Source: Hoyosella sp. YIM 151337 (lineage in GTDB: Bacteria > Actinomycetota > Actinomycetes > Mycobacteriales > Mycobacteriaceae). From it: a stretch of DNA of 64,000 bases. Shown here piece by piece: positions 17,029-25,657 of the stretch. Numbering within the stretch: the stretch's first letter is position 1; each line of letters starts with the position of its first letter. The stretch lies in assembly GCF_026041215.1 (NCBI RefSeq), contig NZ_JAPEIQ010000026.1, positions 124,001-188,000 of the forward strand, read 5' to 3'. The notes under the pieces are model-generated. The model worked only from the letters and a program-made list of their open reading frames with translations, ran no database searches and had not been told where the DNA came from. Both the position numbers and the translations under genes were made by a program.

Positions 17029-17047
17029 TTAGGTCAGCATAACCTAA
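17029..17047 (-). promoter_or_regulatory. Iron box (IdeR/DtxR operator)
   Basis: The minus strand reads TTAGGTTATGCTGACCTAA, 17 of 19 matches to the IdeR consensus. It sits just upstream of the substrate-binding protein's start, so iron-dependent repression of the siderophore genes is very likely. Confidence 0.85.
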
Positions 17048-17080
17048 TCCAATTGCAGGCCGCGCCACAAGTGTGGGGTT

Positions 17081-17160
17081 CCTCAAAATCCATCTACACA
17101 GGTCAACAGCAAACCCCGAAAACCGGGCGTTGTGGTTGACCTGCGCAGATGGATTTGAGG
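17081..17160. repeat. Long hairpin repeat, copy 1 (AATCCATCT / AGGTCAAC arms)
   Basis: An 80-base imperfect inverted repeat. The outer arms pair CCTCAAA(A)TCCATCT with AGATGGATTTGAGG, and the inner arms pair CAGGTCAAC with GTTGACCTG. The loop is a G/C-rich region. It lies 16 bases past the stop of the minus-strand CoA-transferase gene. A second copy is at 43776-43846 in the same relation to its upstream gene. It may be a terminator or a dispersed repeat. Confidence 0.75.
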
Positions 17161-17175
17161 GGCGGACGGCGGGCG

Positions 17176-18285
17176 CTATCCGTCGAGCGTGGGCGGGGCG
17201 CTGCGGTACTGCGGGGGCGTCGCCGACATCTCAATAGGATTCGCGATCTGCGGGGTGCGCGATCCCGGGACAGCGACGGTCGGTGTGAGCCCGAGCGACT
17301 CGGCGAAGCGGATCGCTTCCGCAACATCGTTGATCGGCCCTGCGGGCACTCCAGCCCCGGTGAGAGTTTTGAACCAGTAGTCCGCACCGTGGGGTGCGAG
17401 CGCGTCGCTGAGCAGCGTGAACAATTCGTCGCGGTTCTTCACGCGTTGCGGATTGGTCGCGAACCGCGAATCGCCCGCAAGCCCGCTAGCCCCCAGAGCA
17501 CTGCAGAGCGCTCCGAATTGCTTATCGTTGCCGACCGCGATCGCTATCGGCCTGTCGGCCGTCGGAAACACCTCGTACGGCACGATCGACGGGTGCCGGT
17601 TCCCCAGGATGCCGGGCACCACGCCCGCGCCGAGATAGCCTGACGCTTGATTGACCAGCGAAGACAGCAGCGCTGACAGCAGATTAATGTCGATGCGCTG
17701 CCCTTCTCCTGTGCGCTGCCGGTGGAACAGTGCCGCCTGGATGCCTGCGAGTGCATGCAACCCCGTCAGCACATCGACCACCGCGACGCCGACCTTTGCC
17801 GGTGCGCCAGGTTCCGGTCCTGTGATACTCATCAGGCCGCCGACGGCCTGCACGAGCAAGTCGTATCCAGCGAGCGCAGCGCCTTCCGCGCGCCCGAAAC
17901 CCGTGATCGCGCAGTAGATGACGTCGTCTTTCACGGCACGCAGATCGTCGTATCCGAGGCCGAGGCGTTCCATGGTGCCCGCACGGAAGTTCTCCACGAC
18001 GACGTCAGCTCCCGCTACGATCTCCCGCGCACGCGCACGGCCGGACTCTGTGGTCAGATCGAGTACCACAGAGGTCTTGTTGCGGTTCACCGAGTTGAAG
18101 TACGTCGCTGTGCCGTCCGCGTCGAAGGGCGGGCCCCACGCACGTGTGTCATCGCCGGTGCCTGGCCGCTCGATCTTGATCACCTCGGCGCCGAGATCGC
18201 CGAGCAGCATCGTCGCGTAGGGTCCGGCGAGGACACGGCTGAAGTCCGCGACTACCACACCGTCTAGTGCAGCTCTGGTGCTCAT
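17176..18285 (-). CDS. CaiB/BaiF family (class III) CoA-transferase
   Basis: A 369-residue family III CoA-transferase: N-terminal LDGVVVADFSRVLAGPYATM, the nucleophile region VENFRAGTMERLGLGYDDL, then GYDLLVQAVGGLMSITG. The catalytic Asp of the family is expected near YDLLVQA. In this operon, next to gcdH and an aldehyde dehydrogenase, the best inference is a glutarate (or related dicarboxylate) CoA-transferase that makes glutaryl-CoA, like human SUGCT. The ATG overlaps the aldehyde dehydrogenase stop (ATGA). It is the last gene of a four-gene operon and is followed by a long hairpin. Confidence 0.88.
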   Translation of the reverse strand: MSTRAALDGVVVADFSRVLAGPYATMLLGDLGAEVIKIERPGTGDDTRAWGPPFDADGTATYFNSVNRNKTSVVLDLTTESGRARAREIVAGADVVVENFRAGTMERLGLGYDDLRAVKDDVIYCAITGFGRAEGAALAGYDLLVQAVGGLMSITGPEPGAPAKVGVAVVDVLTGLHALAGIQAALFHRQRTGEGQRIDINLLSALLSSLVNQASGYLGAGVVPGILGNRHPSIVPYEVFPTADRPIAIAVGNDKQFGALCSALGASGLAGDSRFATNPQRVKNRDELFTLLSDALAPHGADYWFKTLTGAGVPAGPINDVAEAIRFAESLGLTPTVAVPGSRTPQIANPIEMSATPPQYRSAPPTLDG

Positions 18286-19745
18286 AGCTTCGCCTCTCCT
18301 CCGCGCAGGTAGACGGTGGTGGTGTGCGTGAAAAACTCGCGCGCCGCCTGTCCTTGCTCCTTCGGACCATAACCGCTCTTCTTAGCGCCGCCGAACGGCA
18401 CGTGGGGGTCCGCGCCTGCGGTTTCCGAGTTCACATGCAGGATTCCTACATCGAGGGCATCCATGGCCTCCATTGTGCGCGTCAGATCCTGGGTGAAGAT
18501 CGCCGCGGACAAACCGAACTCACTGTCGTTTGCGAGGTCGAACGCCTCGTCGACCGTGTTCGCCCTGCGCACCGCCAGGACTGGGCCGAACAGTTCCTCC
18601 CGCCACACGTGTGGCTCCCCTGACGACAGTTCGAGGATCGTCGGCGCGACGAAGTACCCGGACGCGAGCGCACCATCGGTGTATGTCTGGCCACACATCC
18701 GCTGGGCACCGTCCGCTAGTGCCTGCTCGATGCCGGCGGTGATCGACTCCCGTGCGCTCGCATCGATCACCGGCCCCATCTCGATACCGTCATCAAGTGG
18801 GTCGCCGACATTCATCGTTGCGGCTCGTTTCACGAGCTCAGCAATAAAGTCGTCCGCGATATCGGCCGTCACGATCAGCCGTGAGGTGGCCGTACATTTC
18901 TGCCCCGAGGAGCGGAACGCGCCGAGCATTACCTGCTCAGCGGCGAGTTCGAGGTCAGCGTCACCGAGGACGATCGCCGCGTTCTTCCCACCCATTTCTG
19001 CCTGGATGGGAACCCCGCGCACGGCGGCGGCCGCGGCAAGTTTGCGCCCGACCCCCGTGGAGCCGGTGAAAGTGATCGCGTCGATCCCGTCGTGCGACAG
19101 CATCGCGTTACCGACGGCGCTGCCACCGAGTACCAAGTTGAGCACCCCGCCCGGCAGACCGGCCTCCGCCAGTGCCGCCGCGAGACGCATCGCGAGCAAC
19201 GGGACCGTGCTAGCCGGTTTCCACACCACTGTGTTGCCGTACGCGAGCGCGGGCACGATCTTCCATGCCGGGATCGCGATCGGAAAGTTGAACGGCGTGA
19301 TGACGCCAACCACACCAACGGGTTTGCGTGTGACGAGGATACGCTCCCCGCGGCGCGGCGACGAAAACATCTCTCCTGCTTGCCGGTCCGCGTCGTTGCC
19401 GTAGTAGCGCAGAATTTGCGCGGCGCGCTTCACCTCCCCGACACCCTCGGCTGCGGTTTTGCCTTCCTCACGCGCGAGTTCGCGCCCCCACTGCGCGGCA
19501 GCGCCGTCGACGATCGCCGCGGCGCGCACAAGAATGGCGCCGCGCTCATGCGCGGGTGTGGCAGCCCAAGTCTGCTTCGCGCGCCGAGCCGCATCGATCG
19601 CGGACTCAGCTTGGGCGATATCAGCCTGTCGGCCTGCCGCGACAACCTCCGCGGGCCGCGCTGGATTCCGGCTCTCAATGGCATCGCCGGCGCCTTGCGC
19701 CCACTCGCCGTCTATGAAGCTGTACAACTGAATCGGGCTGCTCAT
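18282..19745 (-). CDS. NAD(P)-dependent aldehyde dehydrogenase
   Basis: A 487-residue aldehyde dehydrogenase: cofactor motif FTGSTGVGRKLA, catalytic Glu in QAEMGGKNA, catalytic Cys in FRSSGQKCTATSR, and the C-terminal FGGAKKSGYG. It oxidises a semialdehyde to the acid. With gabT upstream, the likely substrate is glutarate or succinate semialdehyde. ATG 19745 has a GAGGTGAGGGG site; an in-frame start six codons earlier would lie within it. It overlaps the CoA-transferase gene by four bases. Confidence 0.9.
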   Translation of the reverse strand: MSSPIQLYSFIDGEWAQGAGDAIESRNPARPAEVVAAGRQADIAQAESAIDAARRAKQTWAATPAHERGAILVRAAAIVDGAAAQWGRELAREEGKTAAEGVGEVKRAAQILRYYGNDADRQAGEMFSSPRRGERILVTRKPVGVVGVITPFNFPIAIPAWKIVPALAYGNTVVWKPASTVPLLAMRLAAALAEAGLPGGVLNLVLGGSAVGNAMLSHDGIDAITFTGSTGVGRKLAAAAAVRGVPIQAEMGGKNAAIVLGDADLELAAEQVMLGAFRSSGQKCTATSRLIVTADIADDFIAELVKRAATMNVGDPLDDGIEMGPVIDASARESITAGIEQALADGAQRMCGQTYTDGALASGYFVAPTILELSSGEPHVWREELFGPVLAVRRANTVDEAFDLANDSEFGLSAAIFTQDLTRTMEAMDALDVGILHVNSETAGADPHVPFGGAKKSGYGPKEQGQAAREFFTHTTTVYLRGGEAKL

Positions 19746-19773
19746 GTCACCCCTCACCTCCACGAAACAATGA

Positions 19774-20964
19774 TCAGCGGAACGCGGCCTGGCCCGTCAG
19801 CGCCTTGCCGATCGAAAGCAGATGCATCTCGCTCGTGCCCTCATACGTCAGGACGGATTCGAGGTTGTTCGCGTGACGCAGCGGCGAGTATTCCAGCGTG
19901 ATTCCGCTGCCCCCGAGAATCGTGCGGCATTCCCGGGCGATGGCGATCGCTTCACGAACGTTGTTCAGTTTTCCGAGACTAATCTGCTCCGGACGCACAC
20001 CGTCCTCGTCCTTCATGCGCCCGAGTTGCAGCGCGAGCAGCATCCCCTTGCCGAGTTCGAGCGTCATGTTCGCCAGCTTCTCCTGCGTCAGCTGGAAACT
20101 CGACAGCGGACGATCAAACACCTCACGCGTCCGCGCATAATCGATTGCGGTTTCCAGGCTGTCCCGTGCCGCGCCGAGCGCACCGAACACGATTCCGAAC
20201 CGCGCCTCATTAAGGCACGACAGCGGCGCACTCAGCCCGCGCGCCAGCGGCAGCTCCGCCGACGCCGGTAACCGCACATTGTCCAAAACCAGCTCGGAGG
20301 TTATAGAGGCACGCAGCGACAACTTCTTATGAATGTTGTTGGCAGTGAATCCCTTTGTTGACGTCGGCACGACGAACCCGCGGACGCCTTCGTCAGTCTG
20401 CGCCCACACCGTCGCGACGTCGGCGAGCCCACCATTGGTGATCCACATTTTCGTCCCGTTGAGCACCCAATCGCTGCCGTCGCGCCGGGCCCGCGTACGC
20501 ATACCGCCCGGGTTGGAGCCGAAGTCCGGCTCGGTCAAACCGAAACACCCGATCGCGTCGCCGGCAGCCAGGCGTGGCAGCCACTCCTGCTTCTGCTCCT
20601 CCGACCCGTAGCGATAGATCGAGAACATCGACAGCGAACCCTGCACGGAAACGAAACTGCGGAAACCACTGTCGCCCGCTTCGAGTTCAAGACACGCGAG
20701 ACCGTAACTCACCGCGTTCGTCCCCGCGCACCCGTAACCCTGCAGGTGCATGCCCAGCAAGCCGAGCTGGCCGAATTCCTTGGCGAGTTCCTTTGGCAGG
20801 GTCGCGGATTCGAACCAGTCTTCAACGTTCGGCTTCAGGCGCGTCTCGACGAGCTTGCGAACGGTCCCGGCGATGTCACGCTCATCCTCGCTGAGAAGAC
20901 GATCGACACCGAAGAGTTCGAGCGGGCGTATTGTTCCGGCCTTCGGAGGCGCGGTGACAGTCAT
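19774..20964 (-). CDS. gcdH: Acyl-CoA dehydrogenase, glutaryl-CoA dehydrogenase-like
   Basis: A 396-residue flavoenzyme. CFGLTEPDFGSNPGGMRTRA and the C-terminal run from ILGGSGITLEYSPLRHANNLE to TYEGTSEMHLLSIGKALTG match glutaryl-CoA dehydrogenase, with the catalytic Glu in TYEGTSE. GcdH dehydrogenates and decarboxylates glutaryl-CoA to crotonyl-CoA. ATG 20964 follows GAAAGGA. Neighbours on both sides (gabT, aldehyde dehydrogenase, CoA-transferase) fit a path from 5-aminovalerate to crotonyl-CoA. Assignment to GcdH rather than another acyl-CoA dehydrogenase rests on sequence likeness and context. Confidence 0.85.
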   Translation of the reverse strand: MTVTAPPKAGTIRPLELFGVDRLLSEDERDIAGTVRKLVETRLKPNVEDWFESATLPKELAKEFGQLGLLGMHLQGYGCAGTNAVSYGLACLELEAGDSGFRSFVSVQGSLSMFSIYRYGSEEQKQEWLPRLAAGDAIGCFGLTEPDFGSNPGGMRTRARRDGSDWVLNGTKMWITNGGLADVATVWAQTDEGVRGFVVPTSTKGFTANNIHKKLSLRASITSELVLDNVRLPASAELPLARGLSAPLSCLNEARFGIVFGALGAARDSLETAIDYARTREVFDRPLSSFQLTQEKLANMTLELGKGMLLALQLGRMKDEDGVRPEQISLGKLNNVREAIAIARECRTILGGSGITLEYSPLRHANNLESVLTYEGTSEMHLLSIGKALTGQAAFR

Positions 20965-20992
20965 TGCAATCCTTTCAGAACGAACGAGTGAT

Positions 20993-22351
20993 TCAGAGGG
21001 CGGCAAACGCCTCGCGAATAACGCCAAAGGCTTCCGCGAGCAAAGCGTCTGAGATCGACAGCGGCGGAAGGAAACGCAGGACGTTGCCGTATGTCCCGGC
21101 AGTCAGGGTGAGCACCCCGTTCATCAGGCAGTGTCGGGTAATCGCGGCGACGGCTTCACGATTCGGTGTCCGGGACCCCGGTACGACGAGTTCGGCGGCG
21201 ATCATCGCTCCGCGTCCCCGAATATCTCCAATAACGGACGTGCCACCAGCGATATCACGGAGTTCGCGCATCATGAAATCGCCGATCTCCTGGGCGCGGA
21301 TCAGCAGACCCTCCGCCTCGATTGTCTCGAAAACGCCCAGCGCTGCTTCACACGCCGCGGGATTGCCGCTGTACGTGCCGCCGATACCGCCAGCATGTGC
21401 GGCGTCCATGACGTCCGCACGGCCGGTGACAGCTGCCAGCGGCATTCCGCCCGCAAGCCCCTTGGCGGTGGTAATCAGGTCCGGAACGATGCCTTCGTGG
21501 TCGCACGCGAACCACGCTCCGGTGCGGGCGATTCCGGTTTGGACCTCGTCAGCAACGAGCAGGATGCCGCGGTCGCGGCAGAAATCAGCGGTCTTTCGGA
21601 GGAACCCGTCGGCGGGAACGATGAAGCCGCCTTCCCCCTGAATCGGTTCCACCACAACGCACGCGACGTTGTCCGCCCCGATCTGAGCGTCCACCAACAG
21701 CTCGAACTGCGTGAACGCCTCATCAGCGGCGTGCTCGGCGCCGCTGGGCCAGCGGTACGGATAGGCCATCGGCGCGCGGTACACCTCGGGCGCGAACGGC
21801 CCGAAGGTTGCTTTGTATGGCTGGTTCTTCGCCGTCATCGACATTGTGAGCAGCGTGCGTCCGTGGAACGCATGGTCGAACGTGACCACCGCGGGCCGTC
21901 CGGTCGCTGCGCGCGCGTATTTCACCGCGTTTTCCAAGGCCTCACTGCCGGTGTTGAACAGCGCGGTGCGCTTCTCGTGCGTGCCGGGGGTGAGCCGATT
22001 CAGCGCTTCTGCAACCTCGATGTACGGCTCGTAGGGCGTCGCCAGGAAGCAGGTGTGCGTGAACTTCTCTAGCTGACGAGAGGCCCGCTCAACGACGCGG
22101 GGCGCGGCGTTGCCCACCGTCGTCACCGCGATGCCGCTGCCGAGGTCTATAAACGAGTTGCCGTCGACGTCGACAAGCACACCCCCGCCCGCCGCGGCGG
22201 TGTACACGGGGGCCGCGCTCGCGAGTCCCGCGGGCAGCGCGGCGTTCCTACGAGCAGCGAGCTCACGAGAGCGCGGCCCGGGCACTTCGGTGACGACGCG
22301 GCGTACCTGCTCGAGTTGCGGGCCGCCTGCGAGTGTCTGCACAGCAGTCAT
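20993..22351 (-). CDS. gabT: 4-aminobutyrate/5-aminovalerate aminotransferase
   Basis: A 452-residue class III PLP aminotransferase. FNTGSEALENAVKYARAATG and DHAFHGRTLLTMS precede the PLP Lys in TTAKGLAGGMPLAAV. VADEVQTGIARTG holds the Asp contacting the PLP ring. GabT-type enzymes accept 4-aminobutyrate and 5-aminovalerate (DavT). With GcdH downstream, 5-aminovalerate is the more telling substrate. It is the first gene of the operon and divergent from the glutamate dehydrogenase gene, whose glutamate product it would form. The 164-base spacer carries the promoters. Confidence 0.9.
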   Translation of the reverse strand: MTAVQTLAGGPQLEQVRRVVTEVPGPRSRELAARRNAALPAGLASAAPVYTAAAGGGVLVDVDGNSFIDLGSGIAVTTVGNAAPRVVERASRQLEKFTHTCFLATPYEPYIEVAEALNRLTPGTHEKRTALFNTGSEALENAVKYARAATGRPAVVTFDHAFHGRTLLTMSMTAKNQPYKATFGPFAPEVYRAPMAYPYRWPSGAEHAADEAFTQFELLVDAQIGADNVACVVVEPIQGEGGFIVPADGFLRKTADFCRDRGILLVADEVQTGIARTGAWFACDHEGIVPDLITTAKGLAGGMPLAAVTGRADVMDAAHAGGIGGTYSGNPAACEAALGVFETIEAEGLLIRAQEIGDFMMRELRDIAGGTSVIGDIRGRGAMIAAELVVPGSRTPNREAVAAITRHCLMNGVLTLTAGTYGNVLRFLPPLSISDALLAEAFGVIREAFAAL

Positions 22352-22515
22352 GGTCTTGTCCCTCCAGTCGGGTTAGCGAAACTCTATGCCCGCCCGAGCC
22401 GCCCGTGGTATGTCCGCACCGTATATATGGTGAGCGCTCTTTCGACACTCTGGACAATGCACTTCGCTCTGTGACGACTGACACTTAGTGCACCGAATTC
22501 AAAGGGAGATCACGC
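22352..22515. promoter_or_regulatory. Divergent promoter region, gabT operon / glutamate dehydrogenase
   Basis: This 164-base spacer holds the starts of two operons. It has A/T-rich stretches (TATATATGG near 22424) but no operator palindrome or promoter that I can assign with confidence. AAAGGGAG at 22501 is the ribosome site of the glutamate dehydrogenase. Confidence 0.4.
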
Positions 22516-25500
22516 ATGAGAACGCACCCGCGGGCGGCCCTGGCAGAAGACCGGGAAGCAGGGGTCAACGGACATCCCCCCGTCTCACCACAGATGACGT
22601 TTCTCGCGCCGTCGAGCAAGCAACAGCCAGCACAAATTGCGGCACTCGTGTCGTGGCCAGATGGCGCGCCGCTGCTCGCCGAGATCACCGCGACGTTCGA
22701 AAGGTTCGGCCTCCGGGTCGCCGATCGTGAACATCTGCCACCGCGTGATGGCGCCCCTCCCAAGGCCGAGCTCCACCAATTCTGGTTTCGGGCGGAACAC
22801 GCCACCACAGCTCACGCCCTGGATAGAGTCGCGCACGCGTTCACAGCGGCGCATACCGGTCACTTCGAAGTCGACAATTACGCGGTACTCATCGCGGCAG
22901 AAGATCTCTCCTGGCGTGACGTCGTCCTCATCCGTGCCGGCATGAGATTCCTGCGGCAAGCCGGTCTCGGTTTCTCACACACCTATATCATCGCAACGCT
23001 GCTGCGTCATCGGGGATTCGCCCGCGCGCTCGTCACGTATTTCGCGGCGCGCTTCGACCCCGCCAGCCCGAACCGGACCAGCGCGACGGAGACGGCAAAA
23101 ACAACGCTGACCGACATGATCGAGCAGTCCGTGACAGTCGACGACGACCGGATACTGCGGGCCCTGACCTCGTTCGTATCGGCATGCCTGCGGACCAACT
23201 GGTATCAACTGAGCGAATCCGGCGCGACCAAGACCTACGCGTCGTTCATGCTGGAGCCCGCACAGTTGGATGCGATCCCAGCGTCCGCACCCATGCCGTC
23301 ACGAGAGATTTTCGTTCACTCTCCCGAGGTCGAAGGCGTCCACGTCCGAAGCGGACTCGTCGCGCGCGGCGGACTGCGCCTGTCTGACCGGACCGAGGAC
23401 TTCCGCACCGAGGTTCTCGGTCTTCTCAAGACACAGATCGTGAAGAACTCTCCGATTGTTCCCGTCGGGGCTAAAGGCGCGTTCGTGCGCCGTACGGCCT
23501 CGGCAAGTCCCGCTCACGCTTACACGACGTTCATTCGGGGCCTGCTGGACGTGATGGACAACGTGGTGGAGGGTGCTGTCGTCGCCCCGCCTCACACCGT
23601 CACGTACGGCGGGCCCGACGCGTATCTCGTGGTCGCTGCCGACAAAGGGACTGCGCGGTTTTCTGACCTCGCGAATTCGGTCGCGATCGAGAAGGGTTTC
23701 TGGCTGGGCGACGCGTTCGCGTCCGGAGGTTCAGCAGGCTACGACCACAAAGCGATGGGCATTACCGCACGGGGTGCGTGGGTCTGCGTCCAACAGCATT
23801 TCAAAACGCTAGGAATTGACGTTGAACGTGACACAATTCGTGTGGTGGGCATCGGTGACATGTCCGGTGACGTGTTCGGCAACGGGATGCTGCTTTCCCG
23901 GTCGCTGAAGCTGGTGGCTGCCTTCGATCACCGGCACATCGTCATCGACCCTGACCCGGACCCTGAGCGCTCCTACCAGGAGCGGGCGCGCCTCTTCGCG
24001 CAACCGGGGTCAACCTGGGGCGATTACGATCGGGACGCACTGTCTGCGGGTGGGTGCATCTGGCCCCGCTCCGTGAAGCGCATCCCGCTTTCGCCGACCG
24101 CACGTGCCGCTCTCGGTGTTGATACCCATGAGTTGACCCCGGGCGAACTGATCAAAGCGATTCTTGCGGCCCCAGTTGACCTGTTGTGGAACGGGGGCGT
24201 GGGCACCTATGTCAAGTCGTCCGCCGAGACGCACGCGGACGCGGCGGATCCCGCGAACGACGCGGTGCGGATCGACGCGTCACAGTTGCGCTGCCGCGCC
24301 GTGGGAGAGGGCGGCAACCTTGGCGTGACCCAAGCGGCCCGCATCGAGTACGCGCTGCGCGGCGGCCGGATCAACGCTGACTTCATCGACAACGCCGCCG
24401 GAGTTGCGACGTCAGATCGGGAAGTCAACCTGAAGATCGCGCTCGGCGCGGCAGTGCAGCGCAAAGCCATTGACTTGAGGACCAGGGATCGGCTTCTCTA
24501 TGACGCCCGGGCAACCATCGCCGCGGACGTGCTCGAAACCAACAGCAAGCAGGATCGTGCAATCAGTCTTGCGGAGTCACACGCGCCAGCTCTCGTGCAC
24601 CGGCATGAGCGGTTGATAAGCCACCTGGAAGGCACGATTGGGCTCGACCGGGCCGCCGAATCCCTGCCTGCGCGGCGCGAACTCGCATCCCGTGCACAGC
24701 GTGGGCGGGGCCTCACACGACCGGAAATCGCGGTGCTGCTCGCCCACTCGAAGAATGTTGTCAAAGCCGACATTCTTGCGTCCCCGGTGCCCGACGACAC
24801 TGCCTTCCGTGACGCTCTATTCAGCTACTTCCCGCCTCCGATACGGGCGGCCGCCCGCGCCGAAATCGAGAATCATCACCTCGCGCGTGACATCATCGCG
24901 ACGCGCCTCGCGGACGATCTCATCAACCACGTCGGCCCTGGCCTGATTTACCGGCTCGAGGACCGCTTGGCCGTCAAGACCCCTGCCGTAGCGCGAGCGT
25001 ACGCAGTTGTACGAGCAGTGTTCGGCGTCGACACGCTGTGGACGGCAGCACAACGGTTCGGTGAGCCCGCGCTCCACGCGCTACAGCGGTTTATCGAACA
25101 CGCGGCGTCGTGGCTGCTGTGCAATCGCGCGGCAGACTTCCAAGTAACCGCGGAGAGCGAACGGTATACCGCCGCTGTCGCCGCACTGACGCGTGAGCAC
25201 CCCTTGCCGAACGTGAGCACAGCATTCGTGTCCTGGCTGGAATTCATGGTGGACGCTTTCGCGTTCCACGAAACCGCACTGGCGTGCTCTCACCCCGTCG
25301 CAGCGGTGGCTGAGGCGTTTCATCACATTGGCACGACCCTCGGTCTTGACTGGGTGGCGGCGGAGATTCGCACGCATCACCCCGTGGACTGGTGGGAGTC
25401 CATGGGGCTGGCCTCAATCTGGGACGCGCTCATCGCGCGTCAGCATGAGCTCACGGGCATGGTTGTGGCCTTGCCCGGAGACGCGGTGAACCGCTGGCAA

Positions 25501-25656
25501 TGCGTCGCGGCTGACCCGATCGCGCGGTTCACGCGGCTTTCCACTGAAATGCAGCGGGACAACACCGTCGACGCTGCCCGTGCGTCAACACTGAACGCAG
25601 AACTCGCGCTGCTGATCCGGAGCACCCGAGCATGCATCACCACTAAGGAGGGCTGA
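22516..25656 (+). CDS. gdh: NAD-specific glutamate dehydrogenase, shortened large type
   Basis: A 1046-residue NAD-GDH. The catalytic block is clear: ARGGLRLSDRTEDFRTEVLG followed by KTQIVKNSPIVPVGAKGAF, then GDMSGDVFGNGMLL and AVGEGGNLGVTQAARIEYAL. It deaminates glutamate to 2-oxoglutarate. Large bacterial NAD-GDHs (L_180 class) are about 1500-1650 residues; this one lacks roughly the first 500 (regulatory) residues, so it is closer in size to the L_115 class. The ATG has an AAAGGGAG site. It is followed directly by an amino-acid permease and divergent from gabT, so it would recycle glutamate made by transamination. Confidence 0.88.
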   Translation: MRTHPRAALAEDREAGVNGHPPVSPQMTFLAPSSKQQPAQIAALVSWPDGAPLLAEITATFERFGLRVADREHLPPRDGAPPKAELHQFWFRAEHATTAHALDRVAHAFTAAHTGHFEVDNYAVLIAAEDLSWRDVVLIRAGMRFLRQAGLGFSHTYIIATLLRHRGFARALVTYFAARFDPASPNRTSATETAKTTLTDMIEQSVTVDDDRILRALTSFVSACLRTNWYQLSESGATKTYASFMLEPAQLDAIPASAPMPSREIFVHSPEVEGVHVRSGLVARGGLRLSDRTEDFRTEVLGLLKTQIVKNSPIVPVGAKGAFVRRTASASPAHAYTTFIRGLLDVMDNVVEGAVVAPPHTVTYGGPDAYLVVAADKGTARFSDLANSVAIEKGFWLGDAFASGGSAGYDHKAMGITARGAWVCVQQHFKTLGIDVERDTIRVVGIGDMSGDVFGNGMLLSRSLKLVAAFDHRHIVIDPDPDPERSYQERARLFAQPGSTWGDYDRDALSAGGCIWPRSVKRIPLSPTARAALGVDTHELTPGELIKAILAAPVDLLWNGGVGTYVKSSAETHADAADPANDAVRIDASQLRCRAVGEGGNLGVTQAARIEYALRGGRINADFIDNAAGVATSDREVNLKIALGAAVQRKAIDLRTRDRLLYDARATIAADVLETNSKQDRAISLAESHAPALVHRHERLISHLEGTIGLDRAAESLPARRELASRAQRGRGLTRPEIAVLLAHSKNVVKADILASPVPDDTAFRDALFSYFPPPIRAAARAEIENHHLARDIIATRLADDLINHVGPGLIYRLEDRLAVKTPAVARAYAVVRAVFGVDTLWTAAQRFGEPALHALQRFIEHAASWLLCNRAADFQVTAESERYTAAVAALTREHPLPNVSTAFVSWLEFMVDAFAFHETALACSHPVAAVAEAFHHIGTTLGLDWVAAEIRTHHPVDWWESMGLASIWDALIARQHELTGMVVALPGDAVNRWQCVAADPIARFTRLSTEMQRDNTVDAARASTLNAELALLIRSTRACITTKEG

Positions 25657-25657
25657 C

